Shown in pieces: positions 26,051 to 40,962 of a DNA stretch of 64,000 nt. This stretch comes from Blastococcus sp. LR1 (GTDB lineage: Bacteria; Actinomycetota; Actinomycetes; Mycobacteriales; Geodermatophilaceae). Within the stretch, counting starts at the first letter, position 1. The number at the start of each line of letters is the position of its first letter. The DNA lies in NCBI RefSeq assembly GCF_020166105.1, contig NZ_JAIUJY010000002.1, positions 558,001 to 622,000 of the forward strand. The letters are read 5' to 3'. A program made the translations under genes and the position numbers. A model generated the notes under the pieces. It did no database searches. It had not been told where the DNA came from and saw only the letters and a program-made list of their open reading frames with translations.

Positions 26051-27322
26051 TCAGACGCGGGCGATCCTGGGCGGCACGTTCATCCGCCGCGGGTCGACCA
26101 GCACGAGTGCCGCGATGCCGACGATCGGCAGCAGCGTCAGCTGGATCAGCCCCGCCCCGTCCCAGCCCATGCTGCCGACCAGGCGGGCGAAGATCAGGCC
26201 CGAGAACGCCGCCGCCACGTAGTAGGTGAGCATGAACAGGCCCGCACCGCGCCCGACCTGCTCGGGACGGACCGCGCGCTGCATCGCCGTCGTGCAGTTG
26301 GTGAACAGCACGCCGCTGGCGAAGGCGCCCATCAGGAACGCGAGCGCGTACTGCGCGCCCGGGCCGTCGGCGAAGCGGTAGGCCGCGAGCGCGGTGAGCG
26401 ACGAGCCGACGAAGCCCACGGCCAGCAGCAGCCGCTGGTCGTAGCGGTCGGCCAGGTAGCCGACCGGGAGCGCGACCATCGCGCCGAAGCCCACCAGCGA
26501 GGCGGCCAGGGCGGCCTGCGCGGGCTCGAAGGCCAGCTCCTCGCGCAGGAACGTCGGGTAGAGCCCGAGGAAGCCGTAGAAGACCAGTCCGGAGACGGCG
26601 GAGGCGATCCCGATGCCGAGGGTGGCGCGGTTCCAGGGGCTGGCGGGCACGTGCTCGTAGGACGCGGTGTCCGCCGTCCCGGAGCGCCCCGCCACGGCCT
26701 CGCTCATCCAGCGGGGCACGGTGAACGCGAGGACCGCGGCCATGATCAGCCCGGCGACGCCGAAGACCACGAACGGAGCCCGCCAGGAGTCGGCCGAGTC
26801 GGCGAACGCCTGCCCGATGATCGGCCCGAGGAAGACGCCGAGCCCGAACGCGACGCCGATGAAGCCGGCCGCGAGCGCCCGGCGGTGGAAGAAGTAGGCG
26901 CCGATGACCGCGTAGATCGCGGTGGCCTGCACGCCCTCGCCCATGCCGGAGACCAGCCGGTAGACCGCCATGTCGCCGAAGCCCGCCGACAGCGGGATGG
27001 CCAGGGTGCCCAGTGAGTACACGACCACGCTGACGACGATGATCATCTTCCGGGACAGCCGGTCGAGCAGGTAGCCGGCCGGAAGACCGGTCAGCGCGAT
27101 GCCGAGCGTGAAGCCGGTGGCCAGCAGGCCCGACTGGTCGAGGGAGAACCCGTACTCCTCGCGGATCTGCGGCAGGAGCGGGTAGAAGACCTGCCGGTCC
27201 ATCGCGTTGAGCATGTAGGAGAGGCAGAGGACGGCGAAGCCGATGGCGACGGCGGCGGTCCCCTTCCGCGCCTCCGAGGACGTGCTCACCGGCTCCGGCG
27301 CGCTCGTGGTGGGCAGTGACAT
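26051..27322 (-). CDS. MFS transporter
   Basis: A 423-residue major facilitator with twelve predicted membrane segments and a central cytoplasmic loop (around VPRWMSEAVAGRSGTADTASYEHV). The motif-A equivalent is GYLLDRLSRKMI in the first half and GYLADRYDQRLL in the second. MLNAMDRQVFYPLLPQIREEYG at TM1 resembles organic-acid/hexuronate and Spinster-type carriers. Substrate not assignable. ATG 27322 has AGGAG on its 5' side (from GTCAGGAGCGGCC). The 27323-27500 region divergent to the S9 peptidase contains GTCCG-based inverted repeats. Confidence 0.82.
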   Translation of the reverse strand: MSLPTTSAPEPVSTSSEARKGTAAVAIGFAVLCLSYMLNAMDRQVFYPLLPQIREEYGFSLDQSGLLATGFTLGIALTGLPAGYLLDRLSRKMIIVVSVVVYSLGTLAIPLSAGFGDMAVYRLVSGMGEGVQATAIYAVIGAYFFHRRALAAGFIGVAFGLGVFLGPIIGQAFADSADSWRAPFVVFGVAGLIMAAVLAFTVPRWMSEAVAGRSGTADTASYEHVPASPWNRATLGIGIASAVSGLVFYGFLGLYPTFLREELAFEPAQAALAASLVGFGAMVALPVGYLADRYDQRLLLAVGFVGSSLTALAAYRFADGPGAQYALAFLMGAFASGVLFTNCTTAMQRAVRPEQVGRGAGLFMLTYYVAAAFSGLIFARLVGSMGWDGAGLIQLTLLPIVGIAALVLVDPRRMNVPPRIARV

Positions 27323-27348
27323 GGCCGCTCCTGACGTCGATGGCGAAG

Positions 27349-27367
27349 CTGTCCGGTCTGCGGACAG
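27349..27367. promoter_or_regulatory. Inverted repeat upstream of the MFS gene, candidate operator
   Basis: CTGTCCG (27349-27355) and CGGACAG (27361-27367) form a perfect 7-base inverted repeat with a 5-base spacer, 27 bases upstream of the MFS start. Further GTCCG copies follow at 27370-27374 and around 27386-27390, so several half-sites are clustered in the divergent promoter region. Confidence 0.35.
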
Positions 27368-27500
27368 AAGTCCGTTGTACGTATGGTCCGGATCACAGCT
27401 GGCGTCGTCAAGGGCCGGACATGCGACAAGTGACCACGGACGGATGACCGATTTCGGCCGTCGATCCGGTCGCCGCGCGCCCGGCAGGCAAGATGGACGG

Positions 27501-29297
27501 GTGACCGCCGAGCCCAGCACCGTGCCAGCCCTTCCCCCCGAGGTCACCGCCCGCTGGCAGGCCCGGTTCCGGGCGCCCCGCGTCTCGCTGCCGGACTGGG
27601 CCGAGGAGGCCCCGCACCGCAACCTCTACAGCTCCGACGTCAGCGGCGTCGTCGAGCAGTACGCCTGGGACCGCTCGACCGACGAGCACCGGCAGGTCAC
27701 CGACCGGCCGAACGGCACGCTGATCAGCACGCTCAGCCCGGACGGCGAGACCATCTGGTGGTTCGCCGACACCGACGGCGACGAGTTCGGCGTCTGGATG
27801 AACCAGCCGTTCGCCGGCGGCGAGGACACCGTCGCCGTCGCCGAGGTGGGTCCGGCCTACCCGGCCGGCCTCGAGATCGGCCGGACGCTGGTGGCGATCG
27901 GCCGCAGCACCGACGACGGCAGCGAGCTCTGGCTGGCGCCGCGTGGGAGCGCGCCGCGGGTGATCTACACCCACGCCGACCCCGCCTCGGTCGACGCCCT
28001 CACCCGGGACGACGAGCTGCTGGTCGTCTCGCACTCGGAGAACGGCGATCCGCGGTACCCCGCGCTGCGGGTGCTGCGGACGGCGGACGACTCACTCGTG
28101 ACCGAGAAGTGGGACGGCGAGGGACTGGGCCTGCACGCCCTCGAGTTCGCGCCGCTGCCCGGCGACCGCCGGCTGCTGGTCGGCCACGAGCGCCGCGGCC
28201 GCGAGGAGCTGCTGATCTGGGACGTCGAGGCCGACACCGAGACCGAGGTGGTCCTCGACCTGCCGGGCGACGTGACCGCCGGCTGGTACCCCGACGGCTC
28301 CGCCCTGCTGGTCGGGCACGACCACGCCGCCCGGAGCGAGCTGTACCGCTACGACCTGGCCACGGGCGCCCTGGAGCGCCTGGAGACCCCACCCGGTGTC
28401 GTCCGGGGTGCCGGCGTGCGCCCGGACGGCAGCGTGGAGCTGGCCTGGTCGAACTCAGAGCTGCCGCCGGTCATCCGTCGCGCGGACGGCCCGGTCGTGC
28501 TGTCGGCATCCGACGAGGAGCCGCCGCCGGCCTATCCGGTCGAGGACCGCTGGGTGCCCGGCCCGGGCGGGCACATCCACGCACTGCTGGTGCGCCCGGC
28601 CGGGGAGGGGCCGCACGCCACGGCCTTCCTGGTGCACGGCGGCCCCGAGGCGGCCGACGACGACTCCTACCGCGCCCGCCGGGCCGCCTACGTGGACGCC
28701 GGCTACGCGGTCGTGCACGTGAACTACCGCGGCTCCACCGGCTACGGCTCGACCTGGCGGGACGCCCTCACCGGCCGGCCGGGTCTGACCGAGCTGGAGG
28801 ACATCGGCGCGGTCTACGACTCACTGGTCGCCGAGGGCGTCGTGGACCCGCAGCGGGTGATCCTGACCGGAGGCTCGTGGGGCGGGTTCCTCACGCTCCT
28901 CGGGCTGGGCACGCAGCCCGAGCGCTGGGCGGCCGGCATCGCCGAGGTGCCGGTGGCCGACTACCTGGCCGCCTACGAGGACGAGATGGAGGGCCTGCGC
29001 GCCTACGACCGCGCGCTGTTCGGCGGCTCACCGGAGGAGGTGCGCGACGTGTACGTGCGCTCCTCGCCCCTCACCTACGTGGACGCCGTCGCCGCCCCTG
29101 TGCTCGTCGTCGCGGGCGCGAACGACCCGCGCTGCCCGATCCGGCAGATCGACAACTACCTCGGCGAGCTCGAGCGGCTGGAGAAGCCGCACGAGGTGTA
29201 CCGCTTCGACGCCGGCCACGGCTCGCTGGTCATCGAGGAGACCATCCGCCAGGTCGAGATCGCGCTCGCCTTCGCCCTGCGACACGTGAAGCCGTAG
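27501..29297 (+). CDS. S9-family serine peptidase (prolyl oligopeptidase/acylaminoacyl-peptidase type)
   Basis: A 598-residue cytosolic protein. An N-terminal beta-propeller (about residues 45-340) has repeated 'SPDGETIWWFADTDGDEFGVW'-like blades, here cited only in part. The C-terminal alpha/beta-hydrolase has the nucleophile in GGSWGG (Ser459), Asp542 in GANDPRCP and His573 in DAGHGS. FLVHGGPEA provides the oxyanion loop. It would cleave short peptides that fit inside the propeller gate. GTG 27501 is preferred because the sequence upstream in frame is low-complexity Arg/Gly and overlaps the divergent promoter region. Confidence 0.9.
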   Translation: MTAEPSTVPALPPEVTARWQARFRAPRVSLPDWAEEAPHRNLYSSDVSGVVEQYAWDRSTDEHRQVTDRPNGTLISTLSPDGETIWWFADTDGDEFGVWMNQPFAGGEDTVAVAEVGPAYPAGLEIGRTLVAIGRSTDDGSELWLAPRGSAPRVIYTHADPASVDALTRDDELLVVSHSENGDPRYPALRVLRTADDSLVTEKWDGEGLGLHALEFAPLPGDRRLLVGHERRGREELLIWDVEADTETEVVLDLPGDVTAGWYPDGSALLVGHDHAARSELYRYDLATGALERLETPPGVVRGAGVRPDGSVELAWSNSELPPVIRRADGPVVLSASDEEPPPAYPVEDRWVPGPGGHIHALLVRPAGEGPHATAFLVHGGPEAADDDSYRARRAAYVDAGYAVVHVNYRGSTGYGSTWRDALTGRPGLTELEDIGAVYDSLVAEGVVDPQRVILTGGSWGGFLTLLGLGTQPERWAAGIAEVPVADYLAAYEDEMEGLRAYDRALFGGSPEEVRDVYVRSSPLTYVDAVAAPVLVVAGANDPRCPIRQIDNYLGELERLEKPHEVYRFDAGHGSLVIEETIRQVEIALAFALRHVKP

Positions 29298-29307
29298 CGA
29301 CTGCGGG

Positions 29308-33712
<4,405 letters not shown>

Positions 33713-33753
33713 GGCCCAGGGCGGCGGCGGACCACCGCCGCCGCCCCGGCGCG

Positions 33754-33798
33754 CTCAGCCGACCACCGCTCAGGCGACCACCGCTCAGGCGACCATGC
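33754..33798. repeat. Three tandem 15-bp units spanning a stop codon
   Basis: CTCAGCCGACCACCG (33754), CTCAGGCGACCACCG (33769) and CTCAGGCGACCATGC (33784) are consecutive. The last contains the stop codon and final residues of fdhA on the minus strand, so the other two units are tandem copies of that stop region in its 3' untranslated sequence. Confidence 0.7.
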
Positions 33799-34999
33799 CG
33801 TGCGGGTCGAGCACGTACTTCTTCGCGGCGCCGCTGTCGAAGTCCGCATAGCCCTGCGGCGCCTGGTCCAGCGGGATCACCGTCGCGTTGACGGCCTTCG
33901 CGAGCTGCACCTTGTCGTGCAGGATCGCCATCATCAGCTGGCGGTTGTAGCGCATCACCGGGCACTGGCCGGTGGTGAACGACAGCGACTTGGCCCAGCC
34001 GGTGCCCAGGCTCAGCGACAGGGCGCCGACCTTGGCCGCCTCGTCGATGCCCCCGGGGTCGCCGGTGACGTAGAGCCCCGGGATCCCCACCGCGCCGCCG
34101 GCAGCGGTGACCTCCATCAGCGAGTTCAGCACCGTCGCCGGGGCCTCCTTCGCCGAGCCCTCGCCGTGCCCGCGGGCCTCGAAGCCGACGGCGTCGACCG
34201 CGCAGTCCACCTCGGGGACGCCCAGGATCTGCTCGATCTGGTCCTTGGGGTCGCCCTTCGAGATGTCCACGGTCTCGCAGCCGAAGCTGCGCGCCTGCGC
34301 CAGCCGGGACTCCACCAGGTCCGCGACGATGACGACGGCGGCGCCGAGCAGCTGGGCGCCCACCGCGGCGGCGATCCCCACCGGCCCCGCACCGGCGATG
34401 TAGACGGTGGACCCGGGCTTCACGCCGGCGGTGACGCAGCCGTGGTACCCGGTGGGGAAGATGTCGGAGAGCATCGTCAGGTCGCGGATCTTGGCCATGG
34501 CCTGGTCGCGGTCGGGGAACTTCAGCAGGTTCCAGTCCGCGTACGGGACCATCACGTAGTCCGCCTGGCCGCCGACCCAGCCGCCCATGTCCACGTAGCC
34601 GTAGGCAGCCCCCGGCCGGGCCGGGTTCACGTTCAGGCAGATCCCGGTCTTGCCCTCCTTGCAGTTGCGGCACCGGCCGCAGGCGATGTTGAACGGCACC
34701 GAGCAGACGTCGCCGACCTGGATGAACTCCACGTCGCGGCCGACCTCGATGACCTCGCCGGTGATCTCGTGCCCGAGGACGAGGTTCTCCGGCGCCGTCG
34801 TCCGGCCGCGGACCATGTGCTGGTCGCTGCCGCAGATGTTGCTGGTGACGACCTTGAGGATGACGCCGTGCTCGGTCTTGCGGCCGACGTTCGCCGGGTT
34901 CACGCCCGGGCCGTCCTGCAGCTCCAGCTTCGGGTACGGGATCTCCTGGACCTCGACCTTGCCGGGGCCGATGTAGGCCACTCCCCTGTTGCCTGCCAT
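33785..34999 (-). CDS. fdhA: Zinc-dependent formaldehyde dehydrogenase, glutathione-independent type
   Basis: A 404-residue medium-chain alcohol dehydrogenase. It has the length and insertions of the Pseudomonas glutathione-independent formaldehyde dehydrogenase (FdhA) rather than ordinary ADHs. The catalytic zinc region is SNICGSDQH (Cys56) and GHEITGEV. The structural zinc lobe has four cysteines in ACGRCRNCKEGKTGIC. The NAD fold contains IAGAGPVGIAAAVGAQLLG, and the C-terminal region (VDISKGDPKDQIEQIL, YNRQLMMAILHDK) also fits FdhA. A strong GGAGGAG precedes ATG 34999. A Crp-like site lies about 155 bases upstream. Confidence 0.88.
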   Translation of the reverse strand: MAGNRGVAYIGPGKVEVQEIPYPKLELQDGPGVNPANVGRKTEHGVILKVVTSNICGSDQHMVRGRTTAPENLVLGHEITGEVIEVGRDVEFIQVGDVCSVPFNIACGRCRNCKEGKTGICLNVNPARPGAAYGYVDMGGWVGGQADYVMVPYADWNLLKFPDRDQAMAKIRDLTMLSDIFPTGYHGCVTAGVKPGSTVYIAGAGPVGIAAAVGAQLLGAAVVIVADLVESRLAQARSFGCETVDISKGDPKDQIEQILGVPEVDCAVDAVGFEARGHGEGSAKEAPATVLNSLMEVTAAGGAVGIPGLYVTGDPGGIDEAAKVGALSLSLGTGWAKSLSFTTGQCPVMRYNRQLMMAILHDKVQLAKAVNATVIPLDQAPQGYADFDSGAAKKYVLDPHGMVA

Positions 35000-35152
35000 G
35001 TCTGCTCCTCCTGCGCCTGGATCCGGGTCCGCCCCGCGGCGGTGGACCGCACCGGTCGGTGCGGTGGGCTGCCCACCCCCCTCCCGCGGCGCCTTCGCGG
35101 ACGGACCCCGGCGCTGGCGCACCGGACCGGCGACCAGGCGCCGGAGCGCAAC

Positions 35153-35168
35153 TGTGTCGCACGTCACA
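35153..35168. promoter_or_regulatory. Candidate Crp-binding site in the fdhA/XRE divergent region
   Basis: TGTGT-CGCACG-TCACA matches 9 of 10 defined positions of TGTGA-N6-TCACA. It lies in the 323-base region between the divergent fdhA and XRE genes, nearer to the XRE start but positioned to act on either. The remainder of this region (35000-35152) contains GC-rich hairpins around 35038-35100 and no gene. Confidence 0.45.
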
Positions 35169-35232
35169 CACTCGTCCTGCGCCATCCACGGCGCAACAGG
35201 GCCTCGCATCACAAGGACTTCCACACGCTCGC

Positions 35233-35261
35233 TCTCTGCCCCGCCGAGCGGGGCAGAGACT
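35233..35261. repeat. Dispersed palindrome, second copy of the 107-135 core
   Basis: TCTCTGCCCCGC (35233-35244), spacer CGA, and its reverse complement (35248-35259) form a 12-bp hairpin. The core differs from positions 107-135 at one base in the loop. Unlike the first copy it lies upstream of two divergent genes, not at a gene end. Confidence 0.65.
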
Positions 35262-35322
35262 GACTGTCCACAGATGCATGTACGCCTGACCGGCTCGGAC
35301 TGCCGGCAACGATGCTGATCCG

Positions 35323-35958
35323 GTGTCCGTATTCGACCCGTCGGCCGCGCTCCGCCGGATCCGCCGCACCGCCGACCTGTCCCAGCGCGAGCTCGCCGAG
35401 CGGATCGGCGCATCGAAGTCGGCCATCGGCCGCATCGAGTGCGGGCACGGAGGACTGGACGTCGGCCTCCTGGTCCGGGCGGCCGCGCTCGCCGGGTTGC
35501 GCCTCGCCCTGCTCGACGAGTCGGGCCAGGAGGTCCGGGGCATGAGCCGGGACGCGGTGCGGGACAGGAGCGGCCGGCGGTTCCCCGCACACCTGGACAC
35601 GATGCTGAGCGAGGAACGGTGGTGGCGCTGGGACATCCGGCGCGATCGGGCGCAGCCCAGCTACACGTTCGACCGCCGGGCACGGTGGGAGGCCCCGGCC
35701 CGGCGACGAGCGGACCGACCGGACGACCACCTCCTCGCTCAGCCCGGCGACGCGCCCTGGGAACGCGCGGCCGCCCGGCGCGCGGAGGCGCGAAGGCGGG
35801 CGGCGGAGGAGCACGAGCGACGATTCCTGGCCGGGGAGCTCCGCGATCTCCCCGAGAGCTTCGCCTGCACCTGCCCGGCGCGCTGCGACGAGCTCGACGA
35901 CTGGTCCGGAAAGCCCGTCCACGCGGAGGACTGCGCGTGCGCCTGCGACATCGATTGA
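35323..35958 (+). CDS. XRE-type DNA-binding protein with C-terminal Cys-rich region
   Basis: A 211-residue protein. The N-terminal XRE domain (LSQRELAERIGASKSAIGRIE, about 19-40) is followed by a second helical segment. A basic, helix-rich middle contains WWRWDIRRDRAQPSYTFDRR and an ERAAARRAEARRRAAEEHERR coil-like stretch. The last 30 residues hold six cysteines plus His (CTCPARC ... HAEDCACAC), a likely zinc site. Similar proteins are widespread in actinobacteria without known function. GTG 35323. It ends 20 bases before the leuA leader peptide. Confidence 0.78.
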   Translation: MSVFDPSAALRRIRRTADLSQRELAERIGASKSAIGRIECGHGGLDVGLLVRAAALAGLRLALLDESGQEVRGMSRDAVRDRSGRRFPAHLDTMLSEERWWRWDIRRDRAQPSYTFDRRARWEAPARRRADRPDDHLLAQPGDAPWERAAARRAEARRRAAEEHERRFLAGELRDLPESFACTCPARCDELDDWSGKPVHAEDCACACDID

Positions 35959-37860
<1,902 letters not shown>

Positions 37861-37884
37861 CCTGGCGAGGACGGGGCGCGCGGC

Positions 37885-38328
37885 TCAGCGCGCCTCGTCC
37901 TCCTCGCGGCTCTTGGCCAGCGCCGCGCCGGGCTGCTCGGGCGGCGCGTCGGCGGGCTCGTCGCCCTGGTACACCCGGTCGCGCACGCCGCCACCGCTGT
38001 TCAGCTCGTCGACCATCAGCCGGTCGCGGCGCACGTGCCGGCGGCGGTAGGCCACGCGGCTGATCATGTGCGCGCTGACCGGGGCGGTCAGCATCTGGAA
38101 CACGGCCACCAGCAGCAGCATCCAGGTCGCCGACCAGCCCTGCAGCCGGATCGCCGCGCCCACCATGATCAGCAGCACGCCGAGGACCTGGGGCTTGGTG
38201 CCGGCGTGCATGCGGGTGAGGACGTCGGGGAAACGCACCAGCCCCAGACCGGCGGTGAGGCACAGGAACGTGCCCAGGAGCAGCAGGACGATCGCCACTG
38301 CGTCGCGCACCATCTCCAGGGCGCTCAC
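37885..38328 (-). CDS. mnhG: Mrp Na+/H+ antiporter subunit G
   Basis: A 147-residue MnhG/PhaG protein. Three membrane segments (AIVLLLLGTFLCLTAGLGLV, VLGVLLIMVGAAIRL, MLLLVAVFQMLTAPVSAHMI) surround the family motif VRFPDVLTRMHAGTKPQ. The charged C-terminal tail is longer than usual. GTG 38328 overlaps mnhF by 4 bases. Last gene of the mnh operon. Confidence 0.92.
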   Translation of the reverse strand: MSALEMVRDAVAIVLLLLGTFLCLTAGLGLVRFPDVLTRMHAGTKPQVLGVLLIMVGAAIRLQGWSATWMLLLVAVFQMLTAPVSAHMISRVAYRRRHVRRDRLMVDELNSGGGVRDRVYQGDEPADAPPEQPGAALAKSREEDEAR

Positions 38329-38666
38329 CGGGGTGCCTCCCCGGCGCGGGCGGCCCGTTCCTCGGCGGCCTCGGGCAGACCTACGTCCTGCCCGTCGTCC
38401 GCGGATCCGACCAGCATGCCGCCGATGTACCGGGCCACTGAGACGGATCCGACGAAGGCCAGCAGCGAGACCACCACGAGCACCGGGACGACGGTGGGGT
38501 CGCGCTCCAGCCCGGCGTGCACGGCGAGCCCGGCCGCGATGATGACCAGCAGGGTGTCGGTGGCCACCACGCGATCCAGCAGCGACGGGCCCATCCCGAG
38601 TCGGACGAGCGCCAGCAGGGCGCCCGCGCCGAGCATCCCGTAGGCGGCCCAGTAGACGATCGTCAC
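38325..38666 (-). CDS. mnhF: Mrp Na+/H+ antiporter subunit F
   Basis: A 113-residue, three-segment MnhF protein with the conserved GPSLLDRVVATDTL loop and a LLAFVGSVSVARYIGG end. The final ~25 residues are an acidic/Ala-rich extension. The GTG start overlaps mnhE, and its stop overlaps mnhG. Confidence 0.92.
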   Translation of the reverse strand: MTIVYWAAYGMLGAGALLALVRLGMGPSLLDRVVATDTLLVIIAAGLAVHAGLERDPTVVPVLVVVSLLAFVGSVSVARYIGGMLVGSADDGQDVGLPEAAEERAARAGEAPR

Positions 38667-39226
38667 GCCGTCCTCCCCCCGGCCGCGTCCAGCGCCGCGA
38701 CCTCCTCGGGCGACCCGAAGGCGCGCACCACGCGGTTCTCCTCCGCCAGCACCGCGGCCCGTTGCCGCTCCAGGTCGGCCTCGTCGCGCACGTGCAGGAC
38801 GTGCAGCGAGATCGTCCGCCGTTCCCGGTCCAGGTCGATCACCATCGAGCCCGGCACGAGCGTCAGCGACTCCGCCAGGATCGTCAGCAGCAGGTCGGAG
38901 TCCGTGCGGAGCTGCACCGTGATGATCGCGCTCCGGTCGATCCCGCTCGGCCGCACGGTCTGCCAGGCGACGAGCGCCCCCGAGCGCACGAGGTCGGCCA
39001 CGAAGTGACCCACGAAGCGCAGCGTGGGCAGCGGGCGCACCCGGGAGCCGCCGACCACCGGCGGGAGGGGCAGCAGCAGCGTGACCCCGAGAGCCACGGC
39101 CGCCCCGCTGATCAGGTTGGCCCAGGACCAGGTGCCCCAGAGCAGGTTCCAGACCAGCACCAGCCAGACCAGCAGCGGGAGCTGGTGCCGGAGCCGGTGC
39201 GCGGCCGGGGACACGGGTTCGCTCAC
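38663..39226 (-). CDS. mnhE: Mrp Na+/H+ antiporter subunit E
   Basis: A 187-residue MnhE protein: two N-terminal membrane segments (LPLLVWLVLVWNLLW; LISGAAVALGVTLLLPLPP) and a cytosolic ferredoxin-like domain. The signature SLTLVPGSMVIDLDRERRTI and LHVLHV are present. Overlaps mnhD and mnhF by 4 bases each. Confidence 0.92.
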   Translation of the reverse strand: MSEPVSPAAHRLRHQLPLLVWLVLVWNLLWGTWSWANLISGAAVALGVTLLLPLPPVVGGSRVRPLPTLRFVGHFVADLVRSGALVAWQTVRPSGIDRSAIITVQLRTDSDLLLTILAESLTLVPGSMVIDLDRERRTISLHVLHVRDEADLERQRAAVLAEENRVVRAFGSPEEVAALDAAGGRTA

Positions 39227-40962
39227 GGCACGTCCCCCCCGACGAAGACGGACTCGATGTAGGGGGTCCGGTCCCGGAGGTCGTCGGCCGCCCGCTCGGC
39301 CACGCCGTACAGCGGCCCGGCCAGTGCGGTCAGGCCGACGGTGACCACCACCATCGCGGTGGTCGAGGCGACCATGACGCGGGGCAGCGGGCGCAGCGGG
39401 CGCTCCCGCTCGTCGTCGTCGCCGAACCCGTCGGTGGTGGGGGTGGTCGCGGTCGCGACCGCCGTGTGCCGCTCCCAGGCCGCCCGCCGCGCCTCGGCGC
39501 GGTCACCGACGGTCGCTCCGACCGGCTCCTTCTCCCCCGCCGGCTGGTCCTGCTCGGCCGGGTCCGGCAGCGGACCGGGATCGAGGTCGGGCCCCGCTGC
39601 GGCCGCTGCCGCGTCGGACGTGTCGTCGGCCGGCGACTGCGCCGGGAGGCGCCAGAAGGCCCGGCTCCACACGCGCGAGATGGCCAGCAGCGTCAGGAGG
39701 CTGGTGACCGCGCCGCCCGCGACCAGGAGGATGGGCAGCCATCCGCCGTCGGCGATGCCCGCCTCGAGCAGGCCCAGCTTCCCGATGAAGCCGGAGAACG
39801 GCGGGATGCCCGCGAGGTTCATCGCCGGGACGAAGAACAGGATCGCGAGCAGCGGGGAGGCCGTGGCCAGTCCGCCCAGCCGGTTCACGCCTGTCGAGCC
39901 ACCCTGGCGCTCGATCAGTCCGGCGACCAGGAACAGGGTCGTCTGGATGGCGATGTGGTGGACGACGTAGAAGATCGCCCCGGCCAGGCCGGCCGTGGAC
40001 GCCAGCGAGATCCCGAAGACCATGTAGCCGATGTGGCTGACCAGGGTGAAGGAGAGGATCCGGCGGATGTCGGTCTGCGCCACCGCGCCCAGGATGCCCA
40101 CCACCATCGTCGCCAGCGCGGCCCACATGAGCACCTGGTCCAGCGCGCCACCGGGGAACAGCAGCGTCTGGGTGCGGATGATCGCGTAGACGCCCACCTT
40201 GGTCAGCAGGCCGGCGAACACCGCGGTGACCGGCGCGGGGGCGGTCGGATAGCTGTCGGGCAGCCAGGCCGAGAGCGGGAACACCGCCGCCTTGATGCAG
40301 AAGGCGATCAGGAGCATCGACTGGAGCAGCAGCTGGGTGCCCTCGGGCAGCTCCGCGAGGCGCACGGCCAGCTGGGCCATGTTGACCGTCCCCGTCGCCG
40401 CGTAGACCAGCGCGATCGCGGCGAGGAACAGGATCGAGCTCAGCAGGCTCACGACGATGTAGGTGATGCCCGCCCGGATGCGGGCCGCCGAGCCGCCGAG
40501 GGTCAGGAGCACGTAGCTGGCGGTCAGCAGGATCTCGAAGCCGACGTAGAGGTTGAACAGGTCGCCGGCCAGGAAGGCGTTGGCGACGCCTGCGATCAGC
40601 ACCAGGAACGTCGGGTGGAAGATCGAGATCGGCGTCTCCTCGTCGCCGTCCGCGGCACCCTGGCCGACGGCGAAGACGAGGACGCCGAGGGCCACGGTCG
40701 CGGCGACCACGAGCATCAGGGCCGAGAGCCGGTCGACGACGAGCACGACCCCCAGCGGCACCGGCCACCCGCCGACCGAGAGCGCGGCGGCCCCCTCGGA
40801 GTCGGCGAGCAGCAGGAGGGCCACGGAGACGGCGAGCACCGCGGTGAGCACCGCCACGCTCAGCGCGCGCTGCACCCGGGGGTGGCGGCCGCCCACCAGG
40901 AGGGCCGCCGCGGCGCCGAGCAGCGGCAGCAGGACCGGCAGCGGCGTGAGGACGCGGATCAC
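39223..40962 (-). CDS. mnhD: Mrp Na+/H+ antiporter subunit D
   Basis: A 579-residue proton-translocating subunit homologous to complex I NuoM/N. The core PF00361 region includes ILLTASYVLLTLGG, FPLSAWLPDSYPTAPAPVTAVFAG and AVAQTDIRRILSFTLVSHIGYM, which carry the conserved channel lysine and glutamate neighbourhoods. Unusually for MnhD, about 100 residues of charged, Ala/Pro-rich cytosolic sequence (AFWRLPAQSPADDTSDAAAA onward) separate the last two membrane segments. GTG 40962 overlaps mnhC. Confidence 0.93.
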   Translation of the reverse strand: MIRVLTPLPVLLPLLGAAAALLVGGRHPRVQRALSVAVLTAVLAVSVALLLLADSEGAAALSVGGWPVPLGVVLVVDRLSALMLVVAATVALGVLVFAVGQGAADGDEETPISIFHPTFLVLIAGVANAFLAGDLFNLYVGFEILLTASYVLLTLGGSAARIRAGITYIVVSLLSSILFLAAIALVYAATGTVNMAQLAVRLAELPEGTQLLLQSMLLIAFCIKAAVFPLSAWLPDSYPTAPAPVTAVFAGLLTKVGVYAIIRTQTLLFPGGALDQVLMWAALATMVVGILGAVAQTDIRRILSFTLVSHIGYMVFGISLASTAGLAGAIFYVVHHIAIQTTLFLVAGLIERQGGSTGVNRLGGLATASPLLAILFFVPAMNLAGIPPFSGFIGKLGLLEAGIADGGWLPILLVAGGAVTSLLTLLAISRVWSRAFWRLPAQSPADDTSDAAAAAAGPDLDPGPLPDPAEQDQPAGEKEPVGATVGDRAEARRAAWERHTAVATATTPTTDGFGDDDERERPLRPLPRVMVASTTAMVVVTVGLTALAGPLYGVAERAADDLRDRTPYIESVFVGGDVP

